64,000 nucleotides of DNA from Planctomycetaceae bacterium (GTDB lineage: Bacteria > Planctomycetota > Planctomycetia > Pirellulales > Thermoguttaceae): assembly GCA_012719125.1 (NCBI GenBank), contig JAAYAY010000047.1, positions 1 to 64,000 on the forward strand. Direction: 5' to 3'. Position numbers and translations under genes: made by a program. Shown piece after piece: positions 1 to 8,605 of this stretch; the stretch's first letter is position 1, and each line of letters opens with the position of its first letter. Under the pieces are notes generated by a model, which saw nothing but the letters and a program-made list of their open reading frames with translations, made no database searches and had not been told where the DNA came from.

Positions 1-72
1 AATGCGCAAGTCCTTTTAACCGTTACATCCCGAACATTCGGAAGCAGCCCTGAAACCAGCCATTTATAGGCA

Positions 73-88
73 GCACTGCTAGCAGTGC
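73..88. repeat. Perfect 16-bp palindrome at the transposase stop codon
   Basis: GCACTGCTAGCAGTGC reads the same on both strands and contains the stop codon of the transposase gene. It could form a small stem or be part of an insertion-sequence end. I could not define matching terminal repeats on the other side of the gene. Confidence 0.5.
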
Positions 89-1167
89 ATTCGTGTGTGT
101 TGGTAATGCAGCAGTATTCGGTTAAGTTCAACCAGGTACATGTGCCGGGTCTGGCCCTGGCCGTCGCGAAGCTGACAGTCTCCCATGCCAAGCTGCTGCT
201 TGCCGTCCCGATGATAGGTCTCCGTCCCTGTCCAGCGATGTCGATAAGTACGAAGCACGCGACACACCTCCCAAGTTGTTCGGTTCGTAACCAGGATCTT
301 CCGCGATGTGTTGTCATCGCGGCGATGATTCCAGATGATCACCAGGCGTACTATGTGGTTCACCTTCGGGATGTGCAACGTACAGGTGAAGCACCATTGC
401 CGTTGATCACCGCGACGCAACTCCTTGCGGTCCTGCGGCGGAATCGACGCTGCCAACTCATCCGCCCGCCACACCTTCCCTTTCCACTCGACCTTACGGT
501 TGAATTTCAGGTCCCCGACATAGGCCCGCGAGCGTCCGTCCCGGTCTTTCTTGGAGTGGATGTGATTCAGGTCCTCGGCATTCGTGAAGTAGCTGTCGAA
601 CGTGAAATCGCCGGGAATTTCCCGGGCACAGACCCAATCGATCAGCTCGCAGAACAACTGCGTGTGGTCTCGAAATGTCTCGCCGGTCGCTTCGCATTGC
701 TCGCGTTTCTTGAAGCGGCGGAACTCCAGAGGATAATGCTTGCCGCTGGTGCAAACGTAGTTCACGAACAGGTAATCGTGCGCAATCTTGTGCCGGTCTT
801 CAGCGTGATCCCAGAACCAGCCAACATCCTTGATGAACTTGCCGTCGTGATCAATCAAGGTGTCGTCGATGGCGATCACGCCCTGCTGGCTGTAACGCGC
901 GTCGGGATCGCGCTGGAACAGTTCCAACCGCCGCTCGTTCAACGCTTTCTCGTCCCACTCCACCTCCGTCAGGAACCGATTCAGACACGACGGATCCGTG
1001 GTCTCAACGAACTCGCTGTTAATGCCGGTGACCGTCTTGTTCGCGGCCACCATCACCCCCGTGAGGTACTCCGCAAGATGCCGACGCTGCGGGTCGCACC
1101 CAAACAAATCCCTGAACTGCTCCACCGCCTCGCGAACCACTTGCGGAAACTCCACGATCGCCGGCAT
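79..1167 (-). CDS. DDE transposase, IS701-like
   Basis: A 362-residue transposase that should catalyse cut-and-paste movement of its insertion sequence. Visible catalytic-type acidic residues are D101/D102 in IAIDDTLIDHDGK, D191 in FDSYFTN and E316 in HRWTGTETYHRDGKQQLGM, the DDE layout of the IS701/DDE_5 superfamily. The C-terminus (LGMGDCQLRDGQGQ) also fits this group. A strong ribosome binding site (GGGAGGG) lies just before the ATG. Length is close to the family norm (about 380-420), so the gene looks intact. Terminal inverted repeats were not found with confidence; the left end may lie outside the window. A 3' tRNA-Leu fragment lies 230 bp upstream of its start. Confidence 0.8.
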   Translation of the reverse strand: MPAIVEFPQVVREAVEQFRDLFGCDPQRRHLAEYLTGVMVAANKTVTGINSEFVETTDPSCLNRFLTEVEWDEKALNERRLELFQRDPDARYSQQGVIAIDDTLIDHDGKFIKDVGWFWDHAEDRHKIAHDYLFVNYVCTSGKHYPLEFRRFKKREQCEATGETFRDHTQLFCELIDWVCAREIPGDFTFDSYFTNAEDLNHIHSKKDRDGRSRAYVGDLKFNRKVEWKGKVWRADELAASIPPQDRKELRRGDQRQWCFTCTLHIPKVNHIVRLVIIWNHRRDDNTSRKILVTNRTTWEVCRVLRTYRHRWTGTETYHRDGKQQLGMGDCQLRDGQGQTRHMYLVELNRILLHYQHTRMHC

Positions 1168-1392
1168 CGTTCGACCCTCCCTGGTCTCGTCCTACCGACC
1201 GGCCCTCCTGAGTCCGGTCAAAACATCCGAATTAGACCCCAAACTTCCTATTTTCCAACGTCAATCGAGACTTTGCAAGAGTCCAGTTACAATTCAAACC
1301 ACGTGTCAGTCTCTTGTATCCGACACACTGGCAGGAACTTGCAGCACATCATCCACGCGAAGGCGACCCAGACCCAACGCCGTTACGTAGCC

Positions 1393-1441
1393 TTGGGATC
1401 CAGTCCCGAAAGGGGTGCAGGTTCAAATCCTGTCTCTCGCA
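1393..1441 (+). pseudogene. 3' half of a tRNA-Leu gene (possible attachment-site scar)
   Basis: From the 3' side of an anticodon loop (TTGGGATCCAG) the sequence continues into a class II variable arm (stem CCC, loop GAAA, stem GGG), a T arm with loop TTCAAAT and stem GCAGG/CCTGT, and a 3' acceptor strand CTCTCGC plus discriminator A, with no encoded CCA. A complete gene would need a 5' acceptor GCGAGAG and a D arm; the DNA upstream contains neither. A 3'-only tRNA copy is what site-specific integration into a tRNA gene leaves behind, but no integrase is in the window. The Leu assignment rests on the long variable arm and acceptor sequence. Confidence 0.55.
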
Positions 1442-1465
1442 TTTCGTCATGTACCTCGGTGAATC

Positions 1466-3325
1466 TCATCGATGGTCGCCCTGCGGGGGCGCGTGAGGGC
1501 TGAGCGGGGACCGTCCGTCGAGGGAATCGAGTTCCTTCTGGAAGGCTGCCATGGCGTCTAGATCACCGAGTCTCCGTGCCAGTTCTGCCCCTTCGCGATA
1601 GGATTGTCGGGCCTTGTCAGGGTTTCCCTGAACGCACCAGATCTCTCCCAAAGCCAGGCGAGCGTCGGCCAGGTTGGGATTGAGTTCGAGTGCCCGCTCG
1701 AGGTGGCTTGCCGCGAGGCCTGCCTCACCCGCCGATGCGTAGAGCATCCCCAGGACGCTGAGGATCTTCGGTGTGAGTTGGCGATCGTTGGGAGCCAATT
1801 CGACAGCCCTGCTCAGTTGGACGACTGCGTCGGAAGTGCGGCCGATGCGGGCCAGTGTCATGCCGAGCATGAGATAGGCCGCCTGGTTGTTGGGGGCCAG
1901 TTCGAGCGACTTGTAGAAATAGAGGATGCTTCGTTCCTGGTTTCCCTGGGCACAGAGCCCAACGGCCTGAGTGATCAATATTCCGGCCGCTTTTTCCGGA
2001 TTCCCGGCACCGCCGACGAATGCTTCGACGGCCATGGCGTCGTTGCCCTGAGCGACCAACGCACAGGCCCGATCATAGTCGTCGCGATCGATGTCAAACC
2101 GGCAACAGTTCCAATGACGTTCGTAATTCTCGCTGTCCCAAGTGCGAACTTGAGCCCGCGAAACGAAGCTCATGAGGAAGATCACCAAAACACCGACCGC
2201 GATGAATGCGATGCGGTGAGTTCGCGCACCAATTCGTGTCAGTGACAAGGCGGCAAACAATCCAACCACGAGCATCAGGCCGGCGAGCCCGAAGTACAGG
2301 TGTCGATCGCCGCCAGGCCAGTTGTGCAGAAAGGTCGGGAGCACGGCGAGCCAGTACCAGGCGACTCCAAACGCCGCAATCCTCCGCGCGACGGTCTTCG
2401 ACCGGGCGAACCAGATGACGAGGATACTCGAAGCGATCAGAAGAACGCACCCGAGAATCGACGCAGGACCCCAGCGGAAGGGAAACTCCGGATTGAAGTA
2501 CAGGCCGGCGGGATAGGCCAGCTTGGACAAGTGGCGAACCTGTGCCTCAAGGCCTCCCGGCAGTTGTGCGAGCCAGAGCGAGGGGGTGCGCAGGGTTGTG
2601 GCGACCGGCGTGGCGACGGCGGAACTCCGCAGTATCGCTCCCACGACCATGATCACTGCCATGGGGAGGAGGCGTATCGTCTGCCGGCGCAGCTCGTCGC
2701 GGGAGACAACGCCGTAATAGGCCAGGAGAACCAGCGGCGTTGTTACGGCATTGGCACTTGACAGGACCGACAGGCCGAAGAAGCCGGTCGCAAACAGGTT
2801 GCCCCACCAGCGTTCGTTGGCCCTCAGGTAGATCAGCAGGCTTGCCAAAGCAAGCGTGACCGCCAACAGAATATCGCGCCCGCCGAGCCAGGCAACAACT
2901 TCCACGTTGACGGGATGCGCCGCAAACATGCCGGCGGCGAGACTGGCCGACGCCAGTTGGGCCGGACGAGACACCTGATCGAGTCTTCGGAGGACATGCC
3001 GAATGATCTCCCAGACGAGCAGGGCGGCGATCGTGTAGATGACCAGGCTCAGGAGGAAGACGAGGTGTGGTTGGGCCCGGAGCAGAAGCACGTCAGCGCC
3101 AAAGGCGAGGTGCAGGAACGGATAGTAGGCATGTTCGGGATAGGCCTGGCCGGTCACGATGAGGCGGACGGCCTCGGAGGCATCGACTCGGGCGAAGGGC
3201 GATTCTCGCAAGAACAGATCGACGTCGGTGCCCGCGTATTGATTGAGGATGCACGGCGACATGGCAAGCGACGAAGCCAGCACCACCATCGTCCACCCGA
3301 GAATTCGGTCCGACATGCCGTGCAC
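1466..3325 (-). CDS. TMTC-like multi-pass membrane protein with C-terminal TPR repeats
   Basis: A 619-residue protein with about ten hydrophobic segments in the first 400 residues, then a soluble tail (about 430-600) of tetratricopeptide repeats (for example AAYLMLGMTLARIGRTSDAV and ADARLALGEIWCVQGNPDKA). The loop AAHPVNVEVVAWLGGRDILL matches the HPV..E.VAW..GR motif of TMTC/PMT-type glycosyltransferase-like proteins, so a role in protein glycosylation or cell-surface assembly is possible but not shown. The GTG start at 3325 is chosen because GGAGG lies 7 nt upstream; the ATG nine bases further in is too far from it. Confidence 0.7.
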   Translation of the reverse strand: MHGMSDRILGWTMVVLASSLAMSPCILNQYAGTDVDLFLRESPFARVDASEAVRLIVTGQAYPEHAYYPFLHLAFGADVLLLRAQPHLVFLLSLVIYTIAALLVWEIIRHVLRRLDQVSRPAQLASASLAAGMFAAHPVNVEVVAWLGGRDILLAVTLALASLLIYLRANERWWGNLFATGFFGLSVLSSANAVTTPLVLLAYYGVVSRDELRRQTIRLLPMAVIMVVGAILRSSAVATPVATTLRTPSLWLAQLPGGLEAQVRHLSKLAYPAGLYFNPEFPFRWGPASILGCVLLIASSILVIWFARSKTVARRIAAFGVAWYWLAVLPTFLHNWPGGDRHLYFGLAGLMLVVGLFAALSLTRIGARTHRIAFIAVGVLVIFLMSFVSRAQVRTWDSENYERHWNCCRFDIDRDDYDRACALVAQGNDAMAVEAFVGGAGNPEKAAGILITQAVGLCAQGNQERSILYFYKSLELAPNNQAAYLMLGMTLARIGRTSDAVVQLSRAVELAPNDRQLTPKILSVLGMLYASAGEAGLAASHLERALELNPNLADARLALGEIWCVQGNPDKARQSYREGAELARRLGDLDAMAAFQKELDSLDGRSPLSPHAPPQGDHR

Positions 3326-3434
3326 TATTCATCCTCCTTCGTTCATCACGGCGTAAGGCCGAGTCTTCGGCGTTCGGGCCGGCACCGGCAACCGGCCGGC
3401 ACATTGAGTGGCGGTACGTGAATTGCCATAACTG

Positions 3435-3680
3435 CTATTCCGATTCTAACGGACGTGCTGTGTCCGAAGTAGCGGGGAGATTCCGGGCGATGAAGTGCAG
3501 TATCTCGAAGGCCTCGTTGGTGACGGCCTGGTCGTTGTCGTCGTCGCAGACCATCCCCCGGCACACGTCCGACGAGAGCACTTCGGTCGGCAGGAAGTGC
3601 TTGCGCGTAAACGTGCTCTTGCCCGAGCCGCTGGGGCCGATGAGAACGACGAGGGAGAGGTTGGGAATTGTGATGCTCAT
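3435..3680 (-). pseudogene. Truncated polynucleotide kinase-phosphatase (Pnkp), N-terminal piece of the kinase domain
   Basis: The 81 residues begin like bacterial Pnkp, the RNA-end-healing enzyme of the Pnkp/Hen1 repair system: Walker A GPSGSGKST at residues 15-23, then FLPTEVLSSDVCRGMVCDDD and QAVTNEAFEILHFIAR. Family members are about 850 residues (kinase, phosphatase, ligase-like domains). Here homology stops after HFIAR and a short unrelated tail runs to the stop. No further Pnkp sequence is visible downstream in any frame, so this looks like a deletion remnant rather than a simple frameshift. It lies 90 bp downstream of two RlaP-like nucleotidyltransferase genes on the same strand, the expected company for RNA repair. 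Confidence 0.65.
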
Positions 3681-3770
3681 CTTTGACTACGCCGTCAACA
3701 TCGCTGCATACATCTCATCTGGGTCGGCGTCCCGTTTGCAGGAACTTCGTCACACGATCACCGTCAGCGG

Positions 3771-4532
3771 TCATCCCTGACCCTCCAATCGAATACGTAC
3801 CAGCAATTCATTCAGCGCCCCGGCACCACGAGGCCTGTCCGGCAGGCGGCTCTCTTCGCAGGCCCGTTCAAGCTCCGCCCGCAATCGCCCGTACTCCCTT
3901 TGATGGAACTCGAAGTCGGCGGCCGCCACACGCCCCTTTTCGGTCCCGTTGACCTTTCGGTCAATGAGTTCCGGGAGGTAGGGGAGTTCTGCCGACTCGT
4001 TCAGCCGCACGAGATTGGCCTCGACCTCACCCGTTCTCATCAGATGAATCCCGGTCAGGAGCACCCGATAGACGTAAAGCAGAGGCTTGACCCTCGGCGG
4101 GTCTTCTTTCTGGAAGAGCTTCCACTGTGTCTCTGCGAAGCCGAGGTAATGGTGGGCGTGATGACGGGTGATGCAGTCCGCGGCGACGGCCTTCAATTCC
4201 TCATGTTCCGGGGTCGTGTGGATCACAAGCGGCGACAGGAGTTGCCCCAGCACATATCCGTTCTTCTTCAGCATCAAGCCGAAGAACTTTCGGGCGTCGT
4301 GGGTCACCAGGTCGATTTCGAGGCCGTCGTAGATCCCCGACTTTTCCACGGTCTCCGGCCCCACCTTCATGCCGACGACCTTTTCGAGCGGCAGGAGATG
4401 AACGCCGCGCAGGTCGTAGTCGGAGTCGGGCGAGGGGAACCCATAGAGGTGCGCCCCGCTGATCGTCGCAAACAGCAGGGGAAAGGGATGAGCGTCAACG
4501 TGCATTCGCAGGCGGGGATCGGAACTTATCAT
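3771..4532 (-). CDS. RlaP-like nucleotidyltransferase (RNA-repair-associated pol-beta fold), second copy
   Basis: A 253-residue predicted nucleotidyltransferase. The pol-beta signature is SGAHLYGFPSPDSDYDLRG: Ser25-Gly26 and the metal-binding pair Asp38/Asp40. This fits the RlaP (COG3541-type) family, which occurs with RNA ligases and end-healing enzymes. The substrate is unknown; addition of nucleotides to broken RNA ends is the usual inference. The start chosen is the ATG at 4532, which overlaps the upstream stop as ATGA and has GGAGG 7 nt before it; a start at 4553 is possible but lies inside the previous gene. Translational coupling suggests the two proteins act together. Confidence 0.75.
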   Translation of the reverse strand: MISSDPRLRMHVDAHPFPLLFATISGAHLYGFPSPDSDYDLRGVHLLPLEKVVGMKVGPETVEKSGIYDGLEIDLVTHDARKFFGLMLKKNGYVLGQLLSPLVIHTTPEHEELKAVAADCITRHHAHHYLGFAETQWKLFQKEDPPRVKPLLYVYRVLLTGIHLMRTGEVEANLVRLNESAELPYLPELIDRKVNGTEKGRVAAADFEFHQREYGRLRAELERACEESRLPDRPRGAGALNELLVRIRLEGQG

Positions 4533-5476
4533 ATTTCTGCCTCCGCTGCCCATCGCCGCACCTTAACCAAGAAACAGTTCGACTTCTCGTAGTCGGGACG
4601 TTCGCGCAGTGTCGTATGCTGGAAGGCCCGGTCGAACTCCTCGTGCAGACTGCGCCGCCACTGATCGACTTCCTCCCAGGGCATCCCTCCTCGCTTGATC
4701 GTCAACAGCTTCTCTCGGTGCTCCTCGACTCGCACGGGTACAAAGCCCTCCCGCAACACAGTGGTCCCCGAGATTAGCAGCCGGATCAGGTGCATCACGT
4801 GCTTCCACTTGACCTCGCCATGGTTGCGAATGTGAGCCCGCATTGGCTTGAACTGCGACATGACATAGCCGTTGTAGGTCTGATAAACCATCCGGGAAAG
4901 GAAGGCCGTCCGCATAGCGAGTAGTTCCTCGGACAGCGGCGTGGTTAGTTCCACGAACGGGGTGAAGAGGCATTCCAGCACGTTGGGGTTCGCCTTCAGG
5001 GCCAGGACGAGGAACTTCTGAACCTCCCAATAGACCTCCTGTGATTCGTCGTTCTCCAGTTGTTCCGGGACGCCGTAGAGCGACCAGTGCAGATCGGCGG
5101 GCGGCACATAGATGCCCCGGCGATCCGTATCGGACTCAGAGTGGTCCAGCCCGTAGGCCCTCGAGCCGACCACGCAACGGTAGATCACCCGGTCGTACAG
5201 GTTGCACTGTTTCGCCGCCATTTCGGCGTCACCGATTTCCCCTTCCTTGTACCTGGCCAGCGAGACGATCTCCGGGTGGGACAGAGTTGCCTCGACCTCA
5301 TCGGGGAAACGAACGCGGTAGTCGCCCTGGTTGGTCTCCGGTGAGCGCACGACGACGCCGACCGCCCCCTGCGGATGGAGAATCCGCCCGGTGCTGCCGA
5401 GAACGACCTTGAGGGTGACCACTTGGGTTCCCGGCGAGTAGATCAGGTTTGGATGGTGATGGACTCGTTCAGTCAC
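4529..5476 (-). CDS. RlaP-like nucleotidyltransferase with N-terminal beta-rich extension, first copy
   Basis: A 315-residue protein. Residues 1-75 form a small beta-rich module (HPQGAVGVVVRSP), and the nucleotidyltransferase core starts near 95 with VVGSRAYGLDHSESDTDRRG: Gly104-Ser105 and Asp116/Asp118 as likely metal ligands. This is the longer RlaP type; the downstream gene encodes a shorter paralogue and overlaps it by 4 bp. The start is a GTG with no clear Shine-Dalgarno. Together with the Pnkp stub this looks like an RNA-repair island; an RNA ligase, Hen1 or RtcB is absent from the window. Confidence 0.75.
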   Translation of the reverse strand: MTERVHHHPNLIYSPGTQVVTLKVVLGSTGRILHPQGAVGVVVRSPETNQGDYRVRFPDEVEATLSHPEIVSLARYKEGEIGDAEMAAKQCNLYDRVIYRCVVGSRAYGLDHSESDTDRRGIYVPPADLHWSLYGVPEQLENDESQEVYWEVQKFLVLALKANPNVLECLFTPFVELTTPLSEELLAMRTAFLSRMVYQTYNGYVMSQFKPMRAHIRNHGEVKWKHVMHLIRLLISGTTVLREGFVPVRVEEHREKLLTIKRGGMPWEEVDQWRRSLHEEFDRAFQHTTLRERPDYEKSNCFLVKVRRWAAEAEI

Positions 5477-6456
5477 GACAAAAAAGTCCCAAAGGGTATT
5501 TTGCCGCCGCGATAGTGCAGCAGCAAGACGAGCAATGCAGTATGGCGAATCAGCGATTTCCCAAACAACTCAACTCCAGAGCGCCGGCTACGGCAAGCGC
5601 GTACACTCTCCGCCCGGCCTTCTTCCCGTTGATCCCAGGGACACAAGGGGCGAACGAGAGGTTCAGCAGCGAATTTACCGATCAACAATACTAGCGACAG
5701 GTGGTGATGAACCCCTGCAAGGCTTCGTGGCGACCTTGGAATCGATGGAGGACTTCGGCCGTGCTCCCCGATCGTCTCGCCGAGGTATCGCACGACGGAA
5801 CTTGGGTGGATTTCCTGATTCCGTACCGAAGAGGCAACCACGTCCCAACCCAGGGGACAGCCCCGGGGGGGTGGACGTGGCAGTCGATTACCAGTTCGGT
5901 GATTCCGCGTAGTGTTGCAGTCAACTTTGCGCGGCAAATGAAGTTTTCTGACACTTACTCCGCGAAACGGGGCCCCTGTTTTGGTGGCTTCTTGATGTTT
6001 GGACGTCGAATGAATCTGTTGATTCCAAACGGCGGTGGGGATTCATGGCTGTTGGCGGCGAGAGGTGGAGTATTCTTGTTACATATTCATACGTACACTA
6101 TCAGATTTGTGGACGCATGTCAAGTACATTTCTGAACAGTCATGCGAATATTCTGGGGGGGGCGTGGGTTCGGGCAGTCCATTGAGATCTCGCACCTAAC
6201 GCGGTTCTGCCGCAGTCAAATCCGAAACGGGAAACCCGGAATCCTATTGAGCCGTGCATGGGCAATGGTCGAGGCCGACCACCGGGGGGCAGGGTCATCG
6301 GCAACGCAGGCACGAATCAGCAAACTCAGGTTCATGCCAATCGGTCGCGAAATGCAGCGATTGAATCCGGGACTCGTTTGGGGACCCTAGGAGAATTCCT
6401 TATCGGTGCCCAACTCGATGGATACGGCTCGTTTCGCTTAACCCGCCTTGAGGCCC
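5477..6456. other. About 1 kb with no convincing gene
   Basis: Several open frames cross this stretch on both strands, but none has family-like composition, a ribosome binding site or a recognisable domain. The only structured thing I see is the conserved dyad element at 6091-6138 (listed separately). It may be decayed accessory DNA between the RNA-repair genes and the metal-efflux operon. Confidence 0.5.
6091..6138 (-). repeat. Conserved promoter/operator-like dyad element, copy 1
   Basis: Read on the plus strand it carries GTAC, then GGAC, then TGTCAA and, 15 bases from the start of TGTCAA, TGAACA. On the minus strand this is TGTTCA-N9-TTGACA followed by GTCCA. Two further copies with the same 15-base phasing are at 31742-31762 and 32954-32974. 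TTGACA could be a -35 box, but a good -10 at normal spacing is not obvious, so it may be an operator. Confidence 0.45.
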
Positions 6457-6484
6457 TTGCCGATACCACAGGTGCCTCTATAGT
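6457..6484 (+). promoter_or_regulatory. Sigma70-type promoter of the metal-efflux operon
   Basis: TTGCCG at 6457-6462 and TATAGT at 6479-6484 are separated by 16 bases. The predicted transcription start near 6491 would give a leader of about 24 nt before the ATG at 6515. No operator repeat for a metal sensor is evident. Confidence 0.4.
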
Positions 6485-6514
6485 CTGTCGCCCAGTTGTC
6501 ACCGAGTTTCGGCA

Positions 6515-6871
6515 ATGTTCTCTCGACTCGCCCGCAATCTGACCCTCGCGCTATGCCTCGCCCTTCAGGCGGCGGCATTGCTCTGCTTGTACTGCCCGTG
6601 CAGGCAGAACGCCGATGGGGGAGTTGCCGCTGCGATGTCGACGAACACAGCCGATACCCGAGGGTCAGGGGGCTGTTTCTGCCAGGCTTCTTCGGAAGCT
6701 CAGATCTCGTGTCGACCGCCCCTTTTGGAGCGAGAGATTCGGTTGATTGCCGTTACGACGCAGGACACGTCGCTGGCAGACGGACGTGACTTCGTGCAAA
6801 CGGCGCCAAGTCCTGTCAAGACCACGTTGCCCGCCCCGTACTTGGCCGAGTTGCAGGTCTTTCTGGAATGA
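6515..6871 (+). CDS. Small exported Cys-containing protein of the efflux operon, function unknown
   Basis: A 118-residue product with a signal-peptide-like N-terminus (two Arg, then LTLALCLALQAAALLCLYC) and cysteines in CPC and CFC arrangements. It precedes the RND adaptor by 188 bp on the same strand and has a promoter just upstream, which suggests an accessory periplasmic protein of the efflux system, perhaps metal-binding. I recognise no family. There is no strong ribosome binding site. A non-coding reading cannot be excluded, but the signal sequence and context favour a real gene. Confidence 0.55.
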   Translation: MFSRLARNLTLALCLALQAAALLCLYCPCRQNADGGVAAAMSTNTADTRGSGGCFCQASSEAQISCRPPLLEREIRLIAVTTQDTSLADGRDFVQTAPSPVKTTLPAPYLAELQVFLE

Positions 6872-7059
6872 GACCTGATCGTGCGCGCCAAACGTGCGCC
6901 GTTTCTGACCATTGAGCCCGTTGCTCCGGCATACGGCCAAATCTTGCCGGCGATCGCTTCAGCCCCGCTGACGTGCGGCTATGTGCCGGCTCACTTGGCA
7001 CTTTCATGTCAGGTCCGCAGCGGCCTTTCGCAACCCTTGCGCCCATGGATTCATGAATC

Positions 7060-8604
7060 ATGAAGATACTCTCCTCCACCAAGCATTTTCTGGCATCCAG
7101 TGCCGGTCGGGCCACTTCGTTGTCGATCGCCATGCTTGTCGGGGTCGTCGCTGTGGTGATCTTGTTCTTTCCCGGCGTCCGCTCTTCGGAAGGCTCGGGA
7201 GATTCGGGCAAGCCGATTCTCAACGAAGCCGGCGCTCCGCAGACTACTTCCGAGCGAATGGCTGCTCGTTCGCTCGGCACGGGGCAACCCCCAGTCGTCG
7301 GAATGGGCGGGTCTGAAGCATTCGGATTGGAGACGGCGCCGGTGAAACGGGATCGTTGGCCGGAAACCGTTCGCGTCACCGGTCGACTGGAGCTGAACGC
7401 AAGCCGGGTGGCGCACGTCAGTTCGCTGGTCGACGGGGTGATCCGAGAAGTGCGTGTGGAACTCGGACAGACCGTCGAGCAGGGCGATGTTCTGGCCTAT
7501 ATCGACAGCCGCGAAGTGGGCGAAGCGAAGCTGCAACTCGTCAAGGACAAGCTCCAACTGGCGTCGGCCAGGACGACCAGCCAGTGGCACGACACGATCC
7601 ACGAAAACACGGTCGCGCTGCTCGAAATGCTGCAGGAGGGGGTTGCCCTCGACGAGATCGAGACGGCCTTTCAAGAACGCCCGGTCGGGGAACATCGAGA
7701 ACATCTCGTCTCCGCACTATCCCGTCTGAATCGGGTTGCGGCCGATTTCGACCGCGTCCGCCGGCTCGGAGCCGATGCGGTCATTCCCGAAAAAGAGGTC
7801 ATTCGTGCCAGGGCGGAGCATGAGGCCGCGGCGGCAACCTACCAGGCGCTGAAGGAACAGATCCGATTCGAGGCTCAGCAACGGGCGACGGAGGCTCGAC
7901 AGCAACTTCAGGCAGCCGAGGCGGCCGTTGCCGTCGGCCGTTCGCACCTGCTGATTCTCGGCTATCGGGCGGAGGAGATCGATTCGATGGACCCGATCGG
8001 GGAAGCCGAACGCGTCGCCTACTACCCGGTCCGCGCGCCGATCGGCGGCACGGTGATCGGCAGAAATGCCCCGCTCTCGCAACACGTCAACGAGCAGACG
8101 GAGTTGATCCGCATTGCCGACCTGTCGACCGTCTGGCTGCGTGCCGACATCTTCGAAAAACACATTCAAGCCGTCCAGGGACTCCAACAGCGATCGGTCA
8201 CCTTCACCACCGGCGGCTATCCCGGCCGATCGTTCGATGCCACGGTCTTTTCCCTCGGCGACCTGGTGGCAGAAGAAAGCCGGGCGGCTCCGCTGCTGGC
8301 CGTTGCCGAGAACCCCGACGGACTGCTGAAGCCCGGCATGTTCGCCGAAATCGAGCTGACCGCCCGAGACGATGCCGACGTCCTGCAAGTACCCGACTCG
8401 GCGATTCAGCGGCATGCCGGCGCCACGTTCGTTTTCGTGGCCGACGGTTCCGGCGGATTCGAACGAAGGGATGTCGAGGTCGGTCGCTCGACGGCCCGGC
8501 ACGTCGAGATCCTTGCGGGTGTTGGCGAAGGTGAGTTGGCGGTGGTTCAGGGCGGATTCGCCCTGAAGTCCGAGATGCTGAGCGAATTGATGGTGGAGGA
8601 ATAG
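7060..8604 (+). CDS. RND efflux periplasmic adaptor, CzcB/CusB type
   Basis: A 514-residue membrane-fusion protein that should link an inner-membrane RND pump to an outer-membrane channel. A single N-terminal membrane anchor (LSIAMLVGVVAVVILFF) is followed by a lipoyl half-domain (VDGVIREVRVELGQTVEQGD), a long alpha-hairpin (about 165-300), the second lipoyl half (YYPVRAPIGGTVIGRNAPLS), the beta-barrel (IRIADLSTVWLRADIFEK) and a membrane-proximal domain. The stop lies one base before the pump's ATG. No His- or Met-rich metal-binding N-terminus is visible. Confidence 0.9.
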   Translation: MKILSSTKHFLASSAGRATSLSIAMLVGVVAVVILFFPGVRSSEGSGDSGKPILNEAGAPQTTSERMAARSLGTGQPPVVGMGGSEAFGLETAPVKRDRWPETVRVTGRLELNASRVAHVSSLVDGVIREVRVELGQTVEQGDVLAYIDSREVGEAKLQLVKDKLQLASARTTSQWHDTIHENTVALLEMLQEGVALDEIETAFQERPVGEHREHLVSALSRLNRVAADFDRVRRLGADAVIPEKEVIRARAEHEAAAATYQALKEQIRFEAQQRATEARQQLQAAEAAVAVGRSHLLILGYRAEEIDSMDPIGEAERVAYYPVRAPIGGTVIGRNAPLSQHVNEQTELIRIADLSTVWLRADIFEKHIQAVQGLQQRSVTFTTGGYPGRSFDATVFSLGDLVAEESRAAPLLAVAENPDGLLKPGMFAEIELTARDDADVLQVPDSAIQRHAGATFVFVADGSGGFERRDVEVGRSTARHVEILAGVGEGELAVVQGGFALKSEMLSELMVEE

Positions 8605-8605
8605 G

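Noticed and set aside
85-1503. Long plus-strand frame of 472 codons across the transposase
   Set aside because: It is antisense to a transposase with all catalytic residues and a strong ribosome binding site; its product has no family character.
5473-6542. Several 80-154-codon frames on both strands
   Set aside because: They overlap each other in many frames, have skewed composition and no translation signals.
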